A stretch of DNA of 64,000 nt, taken from NCBI RefSeq assembly GCF_010078235.1, contig NZ_JAABOS010000008.1, positions 62,001 through 126,000 of the forward strand, given 5' to 3'. The first letter of the stretch is position 1. Each line of letters starts with the position of its first letter. The notes under the pieces are model-generated. The model did no database searches. It was not told the origin of the DNA and saw only the letters and a list, made by a program, of their open reading frames with translations. Below are positions 39,175-49,675 of the stretch, one piece after another. The position numbers were made by a program, and so were the translations under genes. This DNA is from Cognatundibacterium crateris (lineage in GTDB: Bacteria > Pseudomonadota > Gammaproteobacteria > Burkholderiales > Burkholderiaceae_D).

Positions 39175-39494
39175 GTTATCAACCTTTTTGAGTACAGATC
39201 AGTGCGTGCTCCGACGCACTGGTATGGGACGATGAAACGGGATAAAGAGCGCAGTCATGATGTCGTGCTGCTTTGGCAGGACACAAAACATCCAGACTCG
39301 ATACCTCAGACAAAAACAGCAAGCGCAAGTATGTGATCAAAACCGTCATCAATACAGCTATCAGGGGCAAACAGGATGGGCGCGGCACACTTCATTTATA
39401 GAAAATGGCACTCTTGAGTCTTCAGGGCATAATTATACGTTGAACAAAAACAAACCCCGCCGTAGCGGGGTTAAAAAAATGTGTCTTAAGGAAA
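39175..39494. other. 320-nt region between hutI and the AsmA-like gene
   Basis: It holds the terminator of the hut operon at 39443-39479 and, toward 39175, the presumed promoter of the AsmA-like gene (minus). No gene was recognised; the short plus-strand frame at 39257-39547 overlaps the terminator and hutI and is not credible. Confidence 0.5.
39443..39479 (-). terminator. Intrinsic terminator of the hut operon
   Basis: The stem aaccccgc (39453-39460) pairs with gcggggtt (39465-39472) around a 4-nt loop. On the minus strand the hairpin is followed by a T-rich tail, 16 nt after the hutI stop. Confidence 0.88.
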
Positions 39495-40700
39495 TTATTG
39501 TAACTGACCACGAAAAACTTTTTCCCGAAGGAAATTTCCACCGATAAAGTAGGCCAGATCAGCCGGTCGCGCGATATCCCAGATAGCGAAATCGGCGGAC
39601 AGGCCGACGTCCAGCTGTCCGGTTTCCTGCGCCAGCCCCAGCGCCTGCGCCGCGTGACAGGTCACGCCTTGTAAAGCTTCGAGCGGTGTCATGCGGAATA
39701 AGGTGCAGGCCATATTCATGGTCAGTAACAGCGAGGTCATGGGCGAGGTGCCCGGATTGCAATCGGTCGCCAGCGCGATTGGCACCCCGGCAGCACGCAA
39801 GGCGGCGACCGGCGGCAACTGCGTTTCCCGTAAAAAGTAAAATGCACCAGGCAGTAATACAGCAACCGTACCGGCACTGGCCATGGCCGCTATCCCCTCT
39901 TGCGACAGATACTCCAGATGATCGGCTGATAAGCCTTGATAACGCGCCGTCAGTGCCGCGCCCTGCTGGTCAGACAATTGTTCAGCATGCAGTTTGACCG
40001 GCAAGCCCAATGCTTGCGCAGCCTGAAATACGCGCTCAGTCTGCGCCGCAGAAAATCCGATTTTTTCGCAAAACGCATCGACCGCATCGATCAAGCCTTC
40101 AGCGGCCAGTGCAGGCATCATTTCTTCACATACCACGCGCAGATAGTCATCGCTGCGTCCGGAAAATTCCGGCGGCACCGCATGCGCGCCCAGAAAAGTG
40201 GTGCTGACCCGCACCGGATAGCTGGCGGCTATCCGTCTGGCGACGCGCAATATACGCGCCTCGGACGCCAGATCCAGGCCATAGCCCGATTTAATTTCCA
40301 GCGTGGTCACACCTTCTTTGAGTAAGCTGTGCAGACGCGGCAAGGTGGCCGCCAGTAACTCTTCTTCGCTGGCGGCACGGGTAGCGCGCACGGTAGCAAC
40401 GATGCCGCCGCCCTGGCGTGCGATCTCTTCGTAGGCGACGCCATTCAGGCGCGCCTCAAATTCATTACTGCGATTTCCTGCATACACCAGATGGGTATGG
40501 CTATCGATCAGCCCCGGTGTCATCCAGGCACCGCCAGCATCATGCACGGTGCTGGCTTGCCAGCCAGACGGCAAATCTGCCTGTGGTCCCAGCCAGGCAA
40601 TGCGACCATCTTTGACCGCAATCGCAGCATCGCGGATTTCACCATATCCATCGCGCATCGTGGCCAGATGCACATTCAGCCAGCAGCTATCCCATTGCAT
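39495..40700 (-). CDS. hutI: Imidazolonepropionase
   Basis: HutI opens 4-imidazolone-5-propionate to N-formiminoglutamate, the third step of histidine breakdown. The 401-residue amidohydrolase shows the metal-binding [42 protein letters not shown], the Asp-containing [13 protein letters not shown] and the C-terminal cap. Its ATG overlaps the hutD stop by 1 nt (TGATG), so translation is coupled. It is the last gene of the operon. Confidence 0.96.
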   Translation of the reverse strand: MQWDSCWLNVHLATMRDGYGEIRDAAIAVKDGRIAWLGPQADLPSGWQASTVHDAGGAWMTPGLIDSHTHLVYAGNRSNEFEARLNGVAYEEIARQGGGIVATVRATRAASEEELLAATLPRLHSLLKEGVTTLEIKSGYGLDLASEARILRVARRIAASYPVRVSTTFLGAHAVPPEFSGRSDDYLRVVCEEMMPALAAEGLIDAVDAFCEKIGFSAAQTERVFQAAQALGLPVKLHAEQLSDQQGAALTARYQGLSADHLEYLSQEGIAAMASAGTVAVLLPGAFYFLRETQLPPVAALRAAGVPIALATDCNPGTSPMTSLLLTMNMACTLFRMTPLEALQGVTCHAAQALGLAQETGQLDVGLSADFAIWDIARPADLAYFIGGNFLREKVFRGQLQ

Positions 40701-41311
40701 CAGCTTAATCCTGTCACTAAAAAATGTATGCGGATCAGATACAGTTCCGCCTGTTCTGCCGCCTCAATCGTGAAGCGTATGCCTGCATGTTCCGTGTTTT
40801 CTTCGAACAGGCACAAATCACTGGCCTGCAACAGACTGCCGTTATCCAGTCTGGCTTCGCCCTGCGCACAAAACAGCAAGACCTGTTGTGCATCCTGCGC
40901 TTCAATTGCATGCTGACCTGCGCCCAGTCTTTGCATATGATGGGTACAGGCATCACGCCGCGTCATCATATTCAAATCCAACACCGTTTCGCCTTCCAGC
41001 AGCTCAGCAAACACCGGCGTTTCACCGGCAAAGCGGTAAGGCTGGCTGGCACGGGTCAGCGTGACACTGGCCGCATGCTGACTCTCACTATCGCAATGCA
41101 TGATCAGACCCTGACCGGATAACACCGCCAGCGTGCGGTCTATGCGCGCAAAATGTGAAAACGGACCGGCACTGCTGACGCTGGCTGTGCTCAGACGCCA
41201 GATAAACTGATCGAGACCAGCCTGCTCAGGAAATACCGCGAGTTCTGTGGTTGAACCGCCGCCATTCTTCCAGGGCATGGTGTGATAATCGTGCAAAGTC
41301 CAGTGACGCAT
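40700..41311 (-). CDS. hutD: HutD family protein
   Basis: HutD is a cupin-fold protein of the histidine utilisation cluster, thought to help govern operon activity rather than catalyse a step. The 203-residue protein begins [25 protein letters not shown], with the family signature [13 protein letters not shown], then [31 protein letters not shown]. The C-terminal cupin half is also present. It overlaps hutI by 1 nt and follows hutH by 94 nt. Confidence 0.93.
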   Translation of the reverse strand: MRHWTLHDYHTMPWKNGGGSTTELAVFPEQAGLDQFIWRLSTASVSSAGPFSHFARIDRTLAVLSGQGLIMHCDSESQHAASVTLTRASQPYRFAGETPVFAELLEGETVLDLNMMTRRDACTHHMQRLGAGQHAIEAQDAQQVLLFCAQGEARLDNGSLLQASDLCLFEENTEHAGIRFTIEAAEQAELYLIRIHFLVTGLS

Positions 41312-41405
41312 AAGGGTTCCGCAAAAAAATACGCAATGAGGTGTGACAGGCCGGGCTGAACCCCGTGCTGCAGTTCAGCCCTTCGTGTCCTCAACTTCAT
41401 TCAGC

Positions 41406-42947
41406 TTAGTTCAAATACAACGACTGATACAGATCCTGACATTGTGCACTCAGGCTGCCCGAAATCACCAGCGCTTTCGCCGCTTCGATATCCGGCGCAA
41501 AGTAGCGGTCTTTGTCGTAGAAGCTGACCTTGGCGCGCAGTAAATCATGTACCTGGCTCAGAGTATCCGAGGTTTTCAGTGGTGCGTGGAAATCCACACC
41601 TTGCGCCGCTGCCAGCAATTCAATGCCGACGATGGTCGCTGTGTTATGCGCCATTTCATGCAGGCGGCGTGCACCATAGGTCGCCATACTCACATGGTCT
41701 TCCTGATTCGCCGAAGTTGGAATCGTATCGACACTGGATGGATGAGCATGGGATTTGTTTTCTGAAGCCAGCGCAGCAGCGGTCACATGCGCAATCATGA
41801 AGCCGGAATTCAGACCCGAGGACGGCACCAGGAAAGGTGGCAGGCCAGAGATAGATGCATCGATCAGCAATGCGATACGGCGTTCAGAAATCGAGCCGAT
41901 TTCCGCAATCGCGAGTGCCAGCGTATCGGCCGCAAATGCAACTGGCTCGGCATGGAAATTACCACCGGAAATGACTTCGCCGGTTTCAACAAACACCAGC
42001 GGATTATCGGTCACGGCATTGGCTTCGATCAGCAAAGTACGCGCCGCGTTATTGATGATATCCAGGCAGGCACCCATGACCTGAGGCTGGCAGCGCAGGC
42101 AGTAAGGGTCTTGCACGCGCTCATCGTTAACCAGGTGCGACTGGCGAATTTCACTACCGGCCAGCAGCGAACGGTAAATCGCTGCAGTCGCGATCTGTCC
42201 AGGCTGACCACGGCTGCTATGAATACGTGCGTCAAACGGTGCATCGCTGCCTTTAGCGGCATCGACCGACAAAGCGCCGGTAATGGTCGCCGCTTCCAGC
42301 AGACGCTCTGCCAAAAACAGGCCATGTAGAGCCAGTGCGGTCGATACCTGGGTCCCGTTAATCAGCGCCAGACCTTCTTTTGCGGCCAACACTACCGGTG
42401 TAATGCCAGCTGCGGCCAACGCTTCACGCGCAGGCTGCAATTGCCCGTTAACCCGGACTTCGCCCTCACCCAGCAGCGCCAGCGTCATATGCGACAAAGG
42501 TGCCAGATCGCCCGAAGCACCGACCGAGCCTTTGACCGGTATGGTCGGCATAATGCCAGCGTTGACCATCGCGATCATGCTGTCGATCACCGAAGCGCGG
42601 ATGCCGGACACGCCACGTGCCAGGCTGGCGATTTTCATGACCAGGATCAGACGCACCACTTCATCGGAAATCAATTCGCCGGAACCGACGGAATGCGACA
42701 AAATCAGATTACGTTGCAACAGTTCCAGCTGCTCATCCGGTATGCGGGTCTTGGCCAGTTTGCCAAAGCCGGTATTGATACCGTAAGCCGCATCACCTTT
42801 GGCGACGATCTGGCTAATGGTATCGGCGGACGCATTAATCGCTGCATAGGCAGACGGCGTCAATTTCATGGTTTGCGGCTTGCTCCAGATCGCGCGCAAA
42901 TCGGACAGGCTGAATTGGCCAGGTTGAATTTCGAAACAGGTGGTCAT
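41406..42947 (-). CDS. hutH: Histidine ammonia-lyase
   Basis: HutH removes ammonia from L-histidine to give urocanate, the first step. The 513-residue protein carries the Ala-Ser-Gly triad (144-146, in [14 protein letters not shown]) that forms the MIO prosthetic group. It also has the catalytic region [12 protein letters not shown] and [14 protein letters not shown]. It lies 153 nt after hutU and 94 nt before hutD, with no terminator between, so it is part of the operon. Confidence 0.97.
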   Translation of the reverse strand: MTTCFEIQPGQFSLSDLRAIWSKPQTMKLTPSAYAAINASADTISQIVAKGDAAYGINTGFGKLAKTRIPDEQLELLQRNLILSHSVGSGELISDEVVRLILVMKIASLARGVSGIRASVIDSMIAMVNAGIMPTIPVKGSVGASGDLAPLSHMTLALLGEGEVRVNGQLQPAREALAAAGITPVVLAAKEGLALINGTQVSTALALHGLFLAERLLEAATITGALSVDAAKGSDAPFDARIHSSRGQPGQIATAAIYRSLLAGSEIRQSHLVNDERVQDPYCLRCQPQVMGACLDIINNAARTLLIEANAVTDNPLVFVETGEVISGGNFHAEPVAFAADTLALAIAEIGSISERRIALLIDASISGLPPFLVPSSGLNSGFMIAHVTAAALASENKSHAHPSSVDTIPTSANQEDHVSMATYGARRLHEMAHNTATIVGIELLAAAQGVDFHAPLKTSDTLSQVHDLLRAKVSFYDKDRYFAPDIEAAKALVISGSLSAQCQDLYQSLYLN

Positions 42948-43100
42948 GGTTTTCTCTCTTTTTATCTGCTCTGGCCGGGCGCTGAACTACAGCGACGTCC
43001 GGCATCAGAGTAACAGCTGGTTTATCTTTTAAAGCGACAAAATTTATCCCGGCACAGCACAGCATATACCGCAGGCCGGGACGACTATGCGCAGTGCAGC

Positions 43101-44804
43101 TTATTTAATCATCGGCAAATTCAAGCCTTCGCGCTTGGCGCAGGCGACTGCCTGTTCATAGCCAGCATCAGCGTGACGCATCACACCGGAACCGCAATCG
43201 TTGACCAGTACGCGTGCCAGACGCTTAGCAGCAGCTTCAGTGCCATCGGCCACAATCACCATGCCAGAATGCTGGGAATAACCCATACCCACACCACCGC
43301 CATGATGCAAAGAGACCCAGCTGGCGCCACCGGCGGTATTCAGCAAGGCATTCAGCAAAGGCCAGTCAGAGACGGCATCGGTACCATCCCGCATACCCTC
43401 AGTTTCACGATTTGGACTGGATACTGAGCCGGTATCGAGGTGATCGCGACCAATCACGACCGGTGCTTTGAGTTCACCGTTTTTGACCATTTCATTGAAT
43501 GCGAGTCCGGCGATATGGCGTTCGCCCAGACCCAGCCAGCAAATACGTGCCGGCAAGCCCTGGAAGGCGATACGTTCACCTGCCATGTCCAGCCATTTAT
43601 GCACGCCTTTATTGTGTGGGAATAATTCCTTGATTTTGGCATCGGTTTTACGGATGTCTTCCGGATCACCCGACAGAGCCACCCAGCGGAATGGACCTTT
43701 GCCGTCACAGAACAGCGGACGGATATAGGCCGGTACGAAGCCAGGGAAATCGAAGGCATTTTTTACGCCGGTATCGAATGCGACCTGACGGATATTATTG
43801 CCATAGTCAACAGTAGGGATACCCATCGCATGGAAGTCCAGCATTGCCTGTACATGCACCGCACAAGCCTGAGCTGCATCTGCGGTCAGCTTTGCATGTT
43901 GTGTCGAATCGTGCTGGGCAGCCTTCCACTGTTCCACGCTCCAGCCTATAGGCAAATAGCCATTGATCAGATCATGGGCCGAAGTCTGGTCAGTCACCAG
44001 ATCCGGTTTCATGCCGCCCGCTTTGGCGCGCTTGACCAGCTCAGGCAGGATTTCAGCCGCATTGCCGAGCAAGGCGATAGAAACCGCTTCTTTACGTTCG
44101 CAATGATGCTGTATCAGCGCCAGCGCATCGTCCAGGTCTTTCGCTTGTTTATCGACATAGCGGGTACGCAGACGGAAGTCGATACTGCTTTGCTGACATT
44201 CGATATTCAATGACACCGCACCGGCAAAGCTGGCTGCCAATGGCTGCGCGCCGCCCATGCCACCGAGGCCGGCAGTCAGTATCCAGCGCCCACCCCAGTC
44301 GCCGTTGTAATGCTGGCGTCCGGCTTCGGCGAAGGTTTCATAAGTGCCCTGCACAATGCCCTGGGTGCCGATGTAAATCCAGCTACCTGCCGTCATCTGG
44401 CCATACATGAACAAACCTTTGCGGTCGAGTTCATTGAAATGCTCCCAGTTGGCCCATTTCGGTACCAGATTGGAATTCGCGATCAGTACGCGTGGCGCAT
44501 CTTCATGCGTCTGGAATACACCTACTGGTTTGCCTGACTGTATCAACAGGGTTTCATTGGCTTCCAGCGCCTTGAGTGAAGCCAGAATCTGGTCATAGCA
44601 TTCCCAGTTACGCGCGGCGCGGCCTATGCCGCCATACACCACCAGATGCTTAGGATTTTCAGCGACGGCCGGGTCCAGATTATTTTGTATCATGCGATAG
44701 GCTGCCTCAGCCACCCAGGTTTTACAAACCTTCTCAGCACCGTGCGGTGCGTGAATAACACGGCTGGCATCCCAGCGTGGATCATTATCAAATTGCGTTG
44801 TCAT
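43101..44804 (-). CDS. hutU: Urocanate hydratase
   Basis: HutU adds water to urocanate using tightly bound NAD, giving 4-imidazolone-5-propionate, the second step. The 567-residue protein contains [41 protein letters not shown], the NAD-binding [13 protein letters not shown], and the C-terminal [24 protein letters not shown]. The ATG at 44804 has ACAGGAGA upstream and is preferred over a start at 44846. It is the first gene of the operon, preceded by the promoter with the HutC-type palindrome. Confidence 0.97.
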   Translation of the reverse strand: MTTQFDNDPRWDASRVIHAPHGAEKVCKTWVAEAAYRMIQNNLDPAVAENPKHLVVYGGIGRAARNWECYDQILASLKALEANETLLIQSGKPVGVFQTHEDAPRVLIANSNLVPKWANWEHFNELDRKGLFMYGQMTAGSWIYIGTQGIVQGTYETFAEAGRQHYNGDWGGRWILTAGLGGMGGAQPLAASFAGAVSLNIECQQSSIDFRLRTRYVDKQAKDLDDALALIQHHCERKEAVSIALLGNAAEILPELVKRAKAGGMKPDLVTDQTSAHDLINGYLPIGWSVEQWKAAQHDSTQHAKLTADAAQACAVHVQAMLDFHAMGIPTVDYGNNIRQVAFDTGVKNAFDFPGFVPAYIRPLFCDGKGPFRWVALSGDPEDIRKTDAKIKELFPHNKGVHKWLDMAGERIAFQGLPARICWLGLGERHIAGLAFNEMVKNGELKAPVVIGRDHLDTGSVSSPNRETEGMRDGTDAVSDWPLLNALLNTAGGASWVSLHHGGGVGMGYSQHSGMVIVADGTEAAAKRLARVLVNDCGSGVMRHADAGYEQAVACAKREGLNLPMIK

Positions 44805-44890
44805 GAATTGTCTCCTGTGAGGGTGGTTTTTCCGGGACTCAGTCATGCGCGATCACGACACAGACTGCAGCCATCGTCTTACACACACCG

Positions 44891-44919
44891 AGTTTAAGTT
44901 GTATATACAACTTTTGCAA
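44891..44919 (-). promoter_or_regulatory. Predicted hutU promoter
   Basis: On minus, -35 TTGCAA (44919-44914) and -10 TAAACT (44896-44891) are separated by exactly 17 nt. The spacer is the palindromic operator. The transcription start would be about 80 nt upstream of the hutU ATG. Confidence 0.55.
44896..44913. promoter_or_regulatory. HutC-type operator: perfect 18-bp palindrome
   Basis: The sequence aagttgtatatacaactt is its own reverse complement. The core tgtatataca matches the type of site bound by the repressor HutC in other bacteria. It lies between the predicted -35 and -10 of hutU and about 118 nt upstream of the divergent hutC start. Repressor binding would block the hutU promoter, and release by urocanate is expected from the known family. 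Confidence 0.85.
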
Positions 44920-45030
44920 GCGGAATTTACATGCGACAATGCAGGAACTTAACGACCAGCCCGGACTCACACACTACAAGTGTGATTCACAGCGATCAGC
45001 ACGAGTCCACCACTTTTTAACAGGAAGCAC

Positions 45031-45741
45031 GTGTCCAGCACTCAAGCCAGCGCCCCCGCCTTTCAGGCGATCAAAGATTACTTATTGCGGGAAATTCAGT
45101 CCGGTACCTGGAAAGAAGGCCAGGCCATCCCCTCGGAAGCCATGCTGGCGGCGCAGTTTTCTGTGTCGCGCATGACCGTCAACCGCGCAGTACGCGAGCT
45201 GACCAGCGAGCAGATACTGAACCGGATACAGGGCTCAGGCACCTATGTCGCACAACAAAAATACCAGGCCACTCTGGTGGAAATAAAAAGCATCGCCGAA
45301 GAAATCCGTTCGCGCGGACATGTGCATCGCAGCGAATTGCATGAGCTCAGCGAAAGTCCCGCCAACGAACAGTTAGCGGCTGAATTTCTGGTGAAGCCCG
45401 GACACCGGCTGTTTCATTCAGTGATCGTGCATTTCGAGAATGAAGTGGCGATACAGGTAGAAGACCGTTGGGTCAATTCCAGTGTGACGCCGGAATATCT
45501 GCAGCAGGATTTCAGCAGCATGACGCCGAATGAATATCTGGTGGCAGTCGCCCCTTTGCAAGGCGTGGATTACCGCATTGAGGCAGTACTGCCACCGCGT
45601 CAGATCGCTGAGATGCTGCATATTTCGACCAAGGAAGCGAGTCTGGTACTGCATAGAAAAACCCGCTCACAAGGCAAAATCGCAACCAGCGTGACCATGT
45701 GGCATCCGGGCAAACAATACCAGTTCACCGGCAGCTTCTGA
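45031..45741 (+). CDS. hutC: Histidine utilisation repressor, GntR/HutC family
   Basis: HutC represses hut genes and is released by urocanate. The 236-residue protein has a GntR winged helix at about 8-75 (IPSEAMLAAQFSVSRMTVNRAVRELTSEQIL and RIQGSGTYVA). The C-terminal ligand-sensing UTRA domain (about 95-230) contains HRSELHEL, LFHSVIVHFENEVAIQVEDRWVN and HRKTRSQGKIATSVTMWHPG. The GTG start at 45031 has AGGAAG upstream. It is divergent from hutU, with the palindromic operator in between. Confidence 0.95.
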   Translation: MSSTQASAPAFQAIKDYLLREIQSGTWKEGQAIPSEAMLAAQFSVSRMTVNRAVRELTSEQILNRIQGSGTYVAQQKYQATLVEIKSIAEEIRSRGHVHRSELHELSESPANEQLAAEFLVKPGHRLFHSVIVHFENEVAIQVEDRWVNSSVTPEYLQQDFSSMTPNEYLVAVAPLQGVDYRIEAVLPPRQIAEMLHISTKEASLVLHRKTRSQGKIATSVTMWHPGKQYQFTGSF

Positions 45742-45882
45742 CACCTGTGCCTGACCACCGGTATCCACACTAACCCAGCGCGGCGGGCACGAGGTAACAG
45801 CGCTGTAACAACCTTGGCTGCCAGAGCAAGTTACAATACGCACCTGACAGAACAACAGATAAAACAACAGAAAGGCCACGTC

Positions 45883-46080
45883 ATGGCAAAAAAACAGGAT
45901 CTCGATCCGGAAGAACAAGCGCTGATCGCCTGGTGCATAGAAGTGGAAACCCATCTGATCGCCGGTGGTGCGACCCGTGCCCAGGCCCAGGACCATATCG
46001 AAGAACAGATAGAATGGTTCACCGATCTGTATTTTGATGGCCTGACTCCGGAACAGGCAGCGCAGGAAGCCTTAGCCTGA
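45883..46080 (+). CDS. Small acidic hypothetical protein
   Basis: The 65-residue protein begins MAKKQDLDPEEQALIAWCIEVE and is acidic and helical, with one Cys and paired Trp residues (AWC and EWF). There is no signal peptide. I do not recognise a family. The ATG at 45883 has AAAGG upstream; the frame opens earlier (45814), but that part is not protein-like. It follows hutC on the same strand by about 140 nt. Confidence 0.65.
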   Translation: MAKKQDLDPEEQALIAWCIEVETHLIAGGATRAQAQDHIEEQIEWFTDLYFDGLTPEQAAQEALA

Positions 46081-46187
46081 ACATCGCAGTCAACGGGATC
46101 GCGCCGGCCCGCGTTGAGCTGGCACGTCCCGCATAGGCAGTACCATTCTGCGCCGCGCTTTCGTCATATTTTTTAATATTGGTTCAG

Positions 46188-46841
46188 ATGAAAATGAGTC
46201 GTCGAATTTTAGTTTTATCCTCGCTATGCCTCAGCCTGATGCTGGGCGCATGTAGCACAGCCAGTAAGAACGCTGCCTTGCAGCATGAAGAATTTGGTGA
46301 GTCCGGCGTGTTCACCCGCAGTTTTCCGGGTACCGAACAAAGCGCCTGCGAAGCCGCCAGACGCGCCCTGCTCAGTCAGGGTTATGTGATCAGCGACTGG
46401 AAACCGGCCATCATCAAAGGCCGCCGCAAATACCAGCATGACGCCGAAGTCCACGCCGAAATCGAATTCAATGTGGTCTGCGTCGCCGATAGCAAAGGCA
46501 GTAACAGCACCACCGTATTTGCCAATGCAGTGCGGGATCGCTATTCACTCAAGAAAAGCAATACCTCAGCCAGCATAGGTGTCAGTGCCTTGGGCTCGGT
46601 GTCTTTACCGTTTGGCTCTACCGATGATGCGCTGGTCAAGGTCGCCAGCGAAACCATTCCTACCGGTCAGTTCTATAACCAGTTCTTTGATCTGGTAGAA
46701 CGGTATTTGGATGCAAAAACCTATCCCAACGAGCCTGAGCCTGAAAAGAAAGAAGCTGAGAAAAAAGAAACTGGCTCCGACAGCAAACCCGGCGCTGCAT
46801 CTGCTGGTTCTGCTGAAGCAGAAAATCACGGCGATGACTGA
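46188..46841 (+). CDS. DUF2242 family lipoprotein
   Basis: The protein of about 217 residues has a lipoprotein signal peptide with lipobox LGAC, so it should be anchored to the inner or outer membrane. The mature part has SFPGTEQSACEAARRALLSQGYVI and VFANAVRDRYSLKKSNTSAS, matching the DUF2242 family of unknown function. The C-terminal 40 residues are low-complexity (Glu/Lys/Pro, then Ala/Ser/Gly). ATG codons at 46188 and 46194 are both possible. Its end overlaps the next gene by 8 nt. Confidence 0.85.
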   Translation: MKMSRRILVLSSLCLSLMLGACSTASKNAALQHEEFGESGVFTRSFPGTEQSACEAARRALLSQGYVISDWKPAIIKGRRKYQHDAEVHAEIEFNVVCVADSKGSNSTTVFANAVRDRYSLKKSNTSASIGVSALGSVSLPFGSTDDALVKVASETIPTGQFYNQFFDLVERYLDAKTYPNEPEPEKKEAEKKETGSDSKPGAASAGSAEAENHGDD

Positions 46842-47076
46842 GGGCTTACCCTTTGCACGGCCACGTCAGGCCGATGATTTACAACGCCTGGTCAGCATGG
46901 CTATGCCGTATGGAAAATACCAGGGTCGTGTACTCGCGGATTTACCCGGCCATTATCTGGGCTGGTTTGCACGTCAGGGTTTCCCAAAAGGCGAACTTGG
47001 GCGCTTGCTGGAACTGATGTACGAAATCGACCACAACGATTTACGCGAACTGCTCAGGCCGCTGCGCAATTCCTGA
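46834..47076 (+). CDS. DUF3820 family protein
   Basis: The 80-residue protein contains AMPYGKYQGRVLADLPGHYLGWFARQGFPKGELG, the signature of the DUF3820 family, sometimes labelled a putative quorum-regulated virulence factor. The role is unknown. The ATG at 46834 lies inside the last codons of the DUF2242 lipoprotein gene (8-nt overlap), so translation is coupled. A terminator follows at 47139. Confidence 0.85.
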   Translation: MTEGLPFARPRQADDLQRLVSMAMPYGKYQGRVLADLPGHYLGWFARQGFPKGELGRLLELMYEIDHNDLRELLRPLRNS

Positions 47077-47138
47077 GGCCTGACATCTGAGGCTGACGTT
47101 CACTTGTTCACTTCTGCGCATTATCCCGACCACAAACA

Positions 47139-47177
47139 AAAAATCCTGCACCAGACTGGCTGGACGCAGGATTTTCG
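47139..47177. terminator. Intrinsic terminator between convergent genes
   Basis: The stem aaaatcctgc (47140-47149) pairs exactly with gcaggatttt (47166-47175) around a 16-nt loop that may fold further (ccag/ctgg). Confidence 0.82.
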
Positions 47178-47252
47178 TTGACCTGAGCGGTCTCCGCGTA
47201 CGGGCTTAGGCAGTTGGTCTGCCGGGCTGCCAGTTACGCCGGATCGCTGAAA

Positions 47253-47645
47253 TTACTTAGTTTCTTGTTTTTTGACTTTACCTGCAGCAGACGCTGGCAG
47301 GAATTTCATCGGATCATTCGCACCGGCTGCGTAGGCAGTGGTGATGCTGGATTGACGCATGCAGGACGCACCGAGTACGTTCGCATCCGCGGAAGCAGAG
47401 TTTTTGCAGACTTGCAGTTCTTTGACAGTATTCAAAGGAATACCAGCCGCTGCCGCAACAGAAACGATAGCCTGTGGGTTAGCACCGCTGGCAACCAGGC
47501 TGTCTACTGTTGCCTGCAAATTGGAACTGCTGCTCAATGCGGTGAAAATACCATCTACCGACACATCCACACCTTCAGCCACGGCGACCGATGTACCGCC
47601 AGCGATTAACAAACCTGCTACTGCCAGTTTCAAGAATTTTTTCAT
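47253..47645 (-). CDS. Small exported hypothetical protein
   Basis: The 130-residue protein has a signal peptide (MKKFLKLAVAGLLIAGGTSV, cleavage near AVAEG). The mature part is Ala/Ser/Val-rich, with two Cys (LQVCKN and ASCMRQS) that may form a disulfide, and ends in Lys/Gln/Glu. It is presumably periplasmic or released. AAGGGGA upstream of the ATG supports the start. No family is recognised. Its upstream region is AT-rich. Confidence 0.75.
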   Translation of the reverse strand: MKKFLKLAVAGLLIAGGTSVAVAEGVDVSVDGIFTALSSSSNLQATVDSLVASGANPQAIVSVAAAAGIPLNTVKELQVCKNSASADANVLGASCMRQSSITTAYAAGANDPMKFLPASAAGKVKKQETK

Positions 47646-47823
47646 GATGTCCCCTTCAACGAATAAGCAAAACTATTTTGCCTGAAGCAACTTATTCTAA
47701 TGAAGAGCTTTGTAAATGCAAAGCACAGATTTGCAATCAGAACGAAAAAATAAATAGCATTTCCGTACGGAAATTTTCTATACACTTTTCCATTCTTTTC
47801 CGCTCTGATTACAGCACCAAGGC

Positions 47824-49530
47824 TTACAACACGCGATACACCGGGTAACGATTCCACTCCGGTTCACGGTAACGCTGGCAATGGGTGAAGATGAAATCCA
47901 GCACCGCTTCCTGATTATTCAAGAGCTCAGGATGGGCGCTCTTCCAGGCCTCAAATGCGGCGCGGGTTTCCGGCTCATCGCGCAGGATTTCTGCGGCGCT
48001 GTCTTCAAACACATAATCCGAATACGCTTCTTTTTTCTCCAGCACGCTGTTGAAAAAGCCCCAGCGGAACAGGCTGTCATGCGCTTGCGGTTCCAGCGTT
48101 TCCATCACATAGCGCGCCTGATCCTGATGCAGATGCACCAGATAATCACCGGCTTCGGCATGCAGGGTTTCCATGCTGCTGCTGAGTTCCAGCTGATCGT
48201 GGAACATATGCCCCTCATACGCATGCGCACGGGTTTGCACGCTTTGTATGCGGTACACCTGCACCGGAATTTCCTGATCTGCGCTGAGTCGTTCAGCCTG
48301 CACACCATTCCATTGCAGGCGCTCGATCACATGACGCCAGGCTTGCGGAATCAGATAAGCGCGTGGGCGCTGCACCACTACATCGGCCACGAAGCGGTTG
48401 AAATATGGGATAGGCTTTTGCCAGGGCTGATTGCGGTCATACGACAGGCGCGTGTAATTGCCGATCACGCTGGGGCTGTACACAGCCTGGTAGCCGCTGA
48501 ATAAAAAACTCGCTGGCTGCGTATGATCAGCACGCCATTTGACCGCCACCTGTGCCTGACTGGCAGCCGCTGCCCGTGCTTCGCGGCGCAGCCGCTGAAT
48601 TTCGCTGCCATGGCTGACCGTGAATGCCAGCACACTATCGACCAGCGCGCGCATGGATTCATAGCGATCGGCGAAAGGCTTGAGCATATGCGTTTCCGGC
48701 ATGAAGCCTATGGTGTGATGCAAGGCGGCATAGCCAGTCGAAAAGCGCGGCGTTTCCAGAAAGTCTTCTATGCCGTGATCCGGAATATCTTTGACCGGAT
48801 TCACATACGGGCAAGTCGGCCAGCCACGCTGCGTCATATCGGCATAAATCGCTGGCAGCATAGTCTGGCTCAGGAAAGGGCCGAGGCCATAACCGAGTTT
48901 GTCAGCCTGGGTTTGTATCAGCGTCATGGTGTACGCATAATCCGCGCCATTCGAGGTATGGGTATCCACCATCACATCCGGGCTCCAGGCGCTGAAGAAG
49001 CGGTTGAATACCTGTGCATTCAGGCTGTCGCATTTGATGAAATCGCGGTTCAGATCCAGATGCAGGCTATTGCCACGGAAGCCAAAACTCTCAGGCCCAT
49101 CCTGATTCACACGCGAGGTATTCTGACGGTTTTTACTGCCATCCACGTTATACAGAGGGATGAACAAAAATACTGTAGAACCAAGCGCAGCGCGGCGTGT
49201 CGCATCGGTACAGAAATCACGCACCAGCGCCATACAGCCATCAACCCCTTCCGGCTCTCCCGGATGGATACCGTTATTATTAAAAAAAACTGTGCGACCC
49301 TGCGCCTTTAACTGCGCGCGGTCGAACACACCATCTGCAGTGACCACACCGGCGTGAATAGGACGGCCGGAATCAGACTGACCGATTTCAAAAAAATGCA
49401 GCGCCTGTGGAAATTGCTGCGCCAGCTTTTGATAAAAAGCGATGCAGTCTTCCCACTGTGTCGTCTGGTTGCGGTTGCCCGCTTCATACGGGGTGATCCA
49501 GTCAGGATGCGCGGTGTGAGTATTGCTCAT
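47824..49530 (-). CDS. M14 family zinc carboxypeptidase
   Basis: The 568-residue protein starts at the ATG at 49530, MSNTHTAHPDWITPYEAGN. The zinc ligands are His89 and Glu92 (NNNGIHPGEPEG) and a later His (MVDTHTSNG). Substrate-binding residues appear in NTSRVNQD and LDLNRDFIK. A long C-terminal region (about 330-568) follows. There is no signal peptide, so it may act in the cytosol. The frame extends to 49770 but overlaps the divergent gene and is not family-like. It is divergent from the PLP lyase with about 145 nt between. Confidence 0.88.
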   Translation of the reverse strand: MSNTHTAHPDWITPYEAGNRNQTTQWEDCIAFYQKLAQQFPQALHFFEIGQSDSGRPIHAGVVTADGVFDRAQLKAQGRTVFFNNNGIHPGEPEGVDGCMALVRDFCTDATRRAALGSTVFLFIPLYNVDGSKNRQNTSRVNQDGPESFGFRGNSLHLDLNRDFIKCDSLNAQVFNRFFSAWSPDVMVDTHTSNGADYAYTMTLIQTQADKLGYGLGPFLSQTMLPAIYADMTQRGWPTCPYVNPVKDIPDHGIEDFLETPRFSTGYAALHHTIGFMPETHMLKPFADRYESMRALVDSVLAFTVSHGSEIQRLRREARAAAASQAQVAVKWRADHTQPASFLFSGYQAVYSPSVIGNYTRLSYDRNQPWQKPIPYFNRFVADVVVQRPRAYLIPQAWRHVIERLQWNGVQAERLSADQEIPVQVYRIQSVQTRAHAYEGHMFHDQLELSSSMETLHAEAGDYLVHLHQDQARYVMETLEPQAHDSLFRWGFFNSVLEKKEAYSDYVFEDSAAEILRDEPETRAAFEAWKSAHPELLNNQEAVLDFIFTHCQRYREPEWNRYPVYRVL

Positions 49531-49675
49531 GATGGTAAGTTCGCAAGAGGCAGAAAACCCAGATTCTAGCCCAGATCGGCAAGCCCCAACGGACTGAAAC
49601 AGGAAAGTCTGCGCAGGCCGGAACAGCCGTGGCATACTGAGTGCAAAAAAAAAATCTGACCACGGAGACCGCCGC

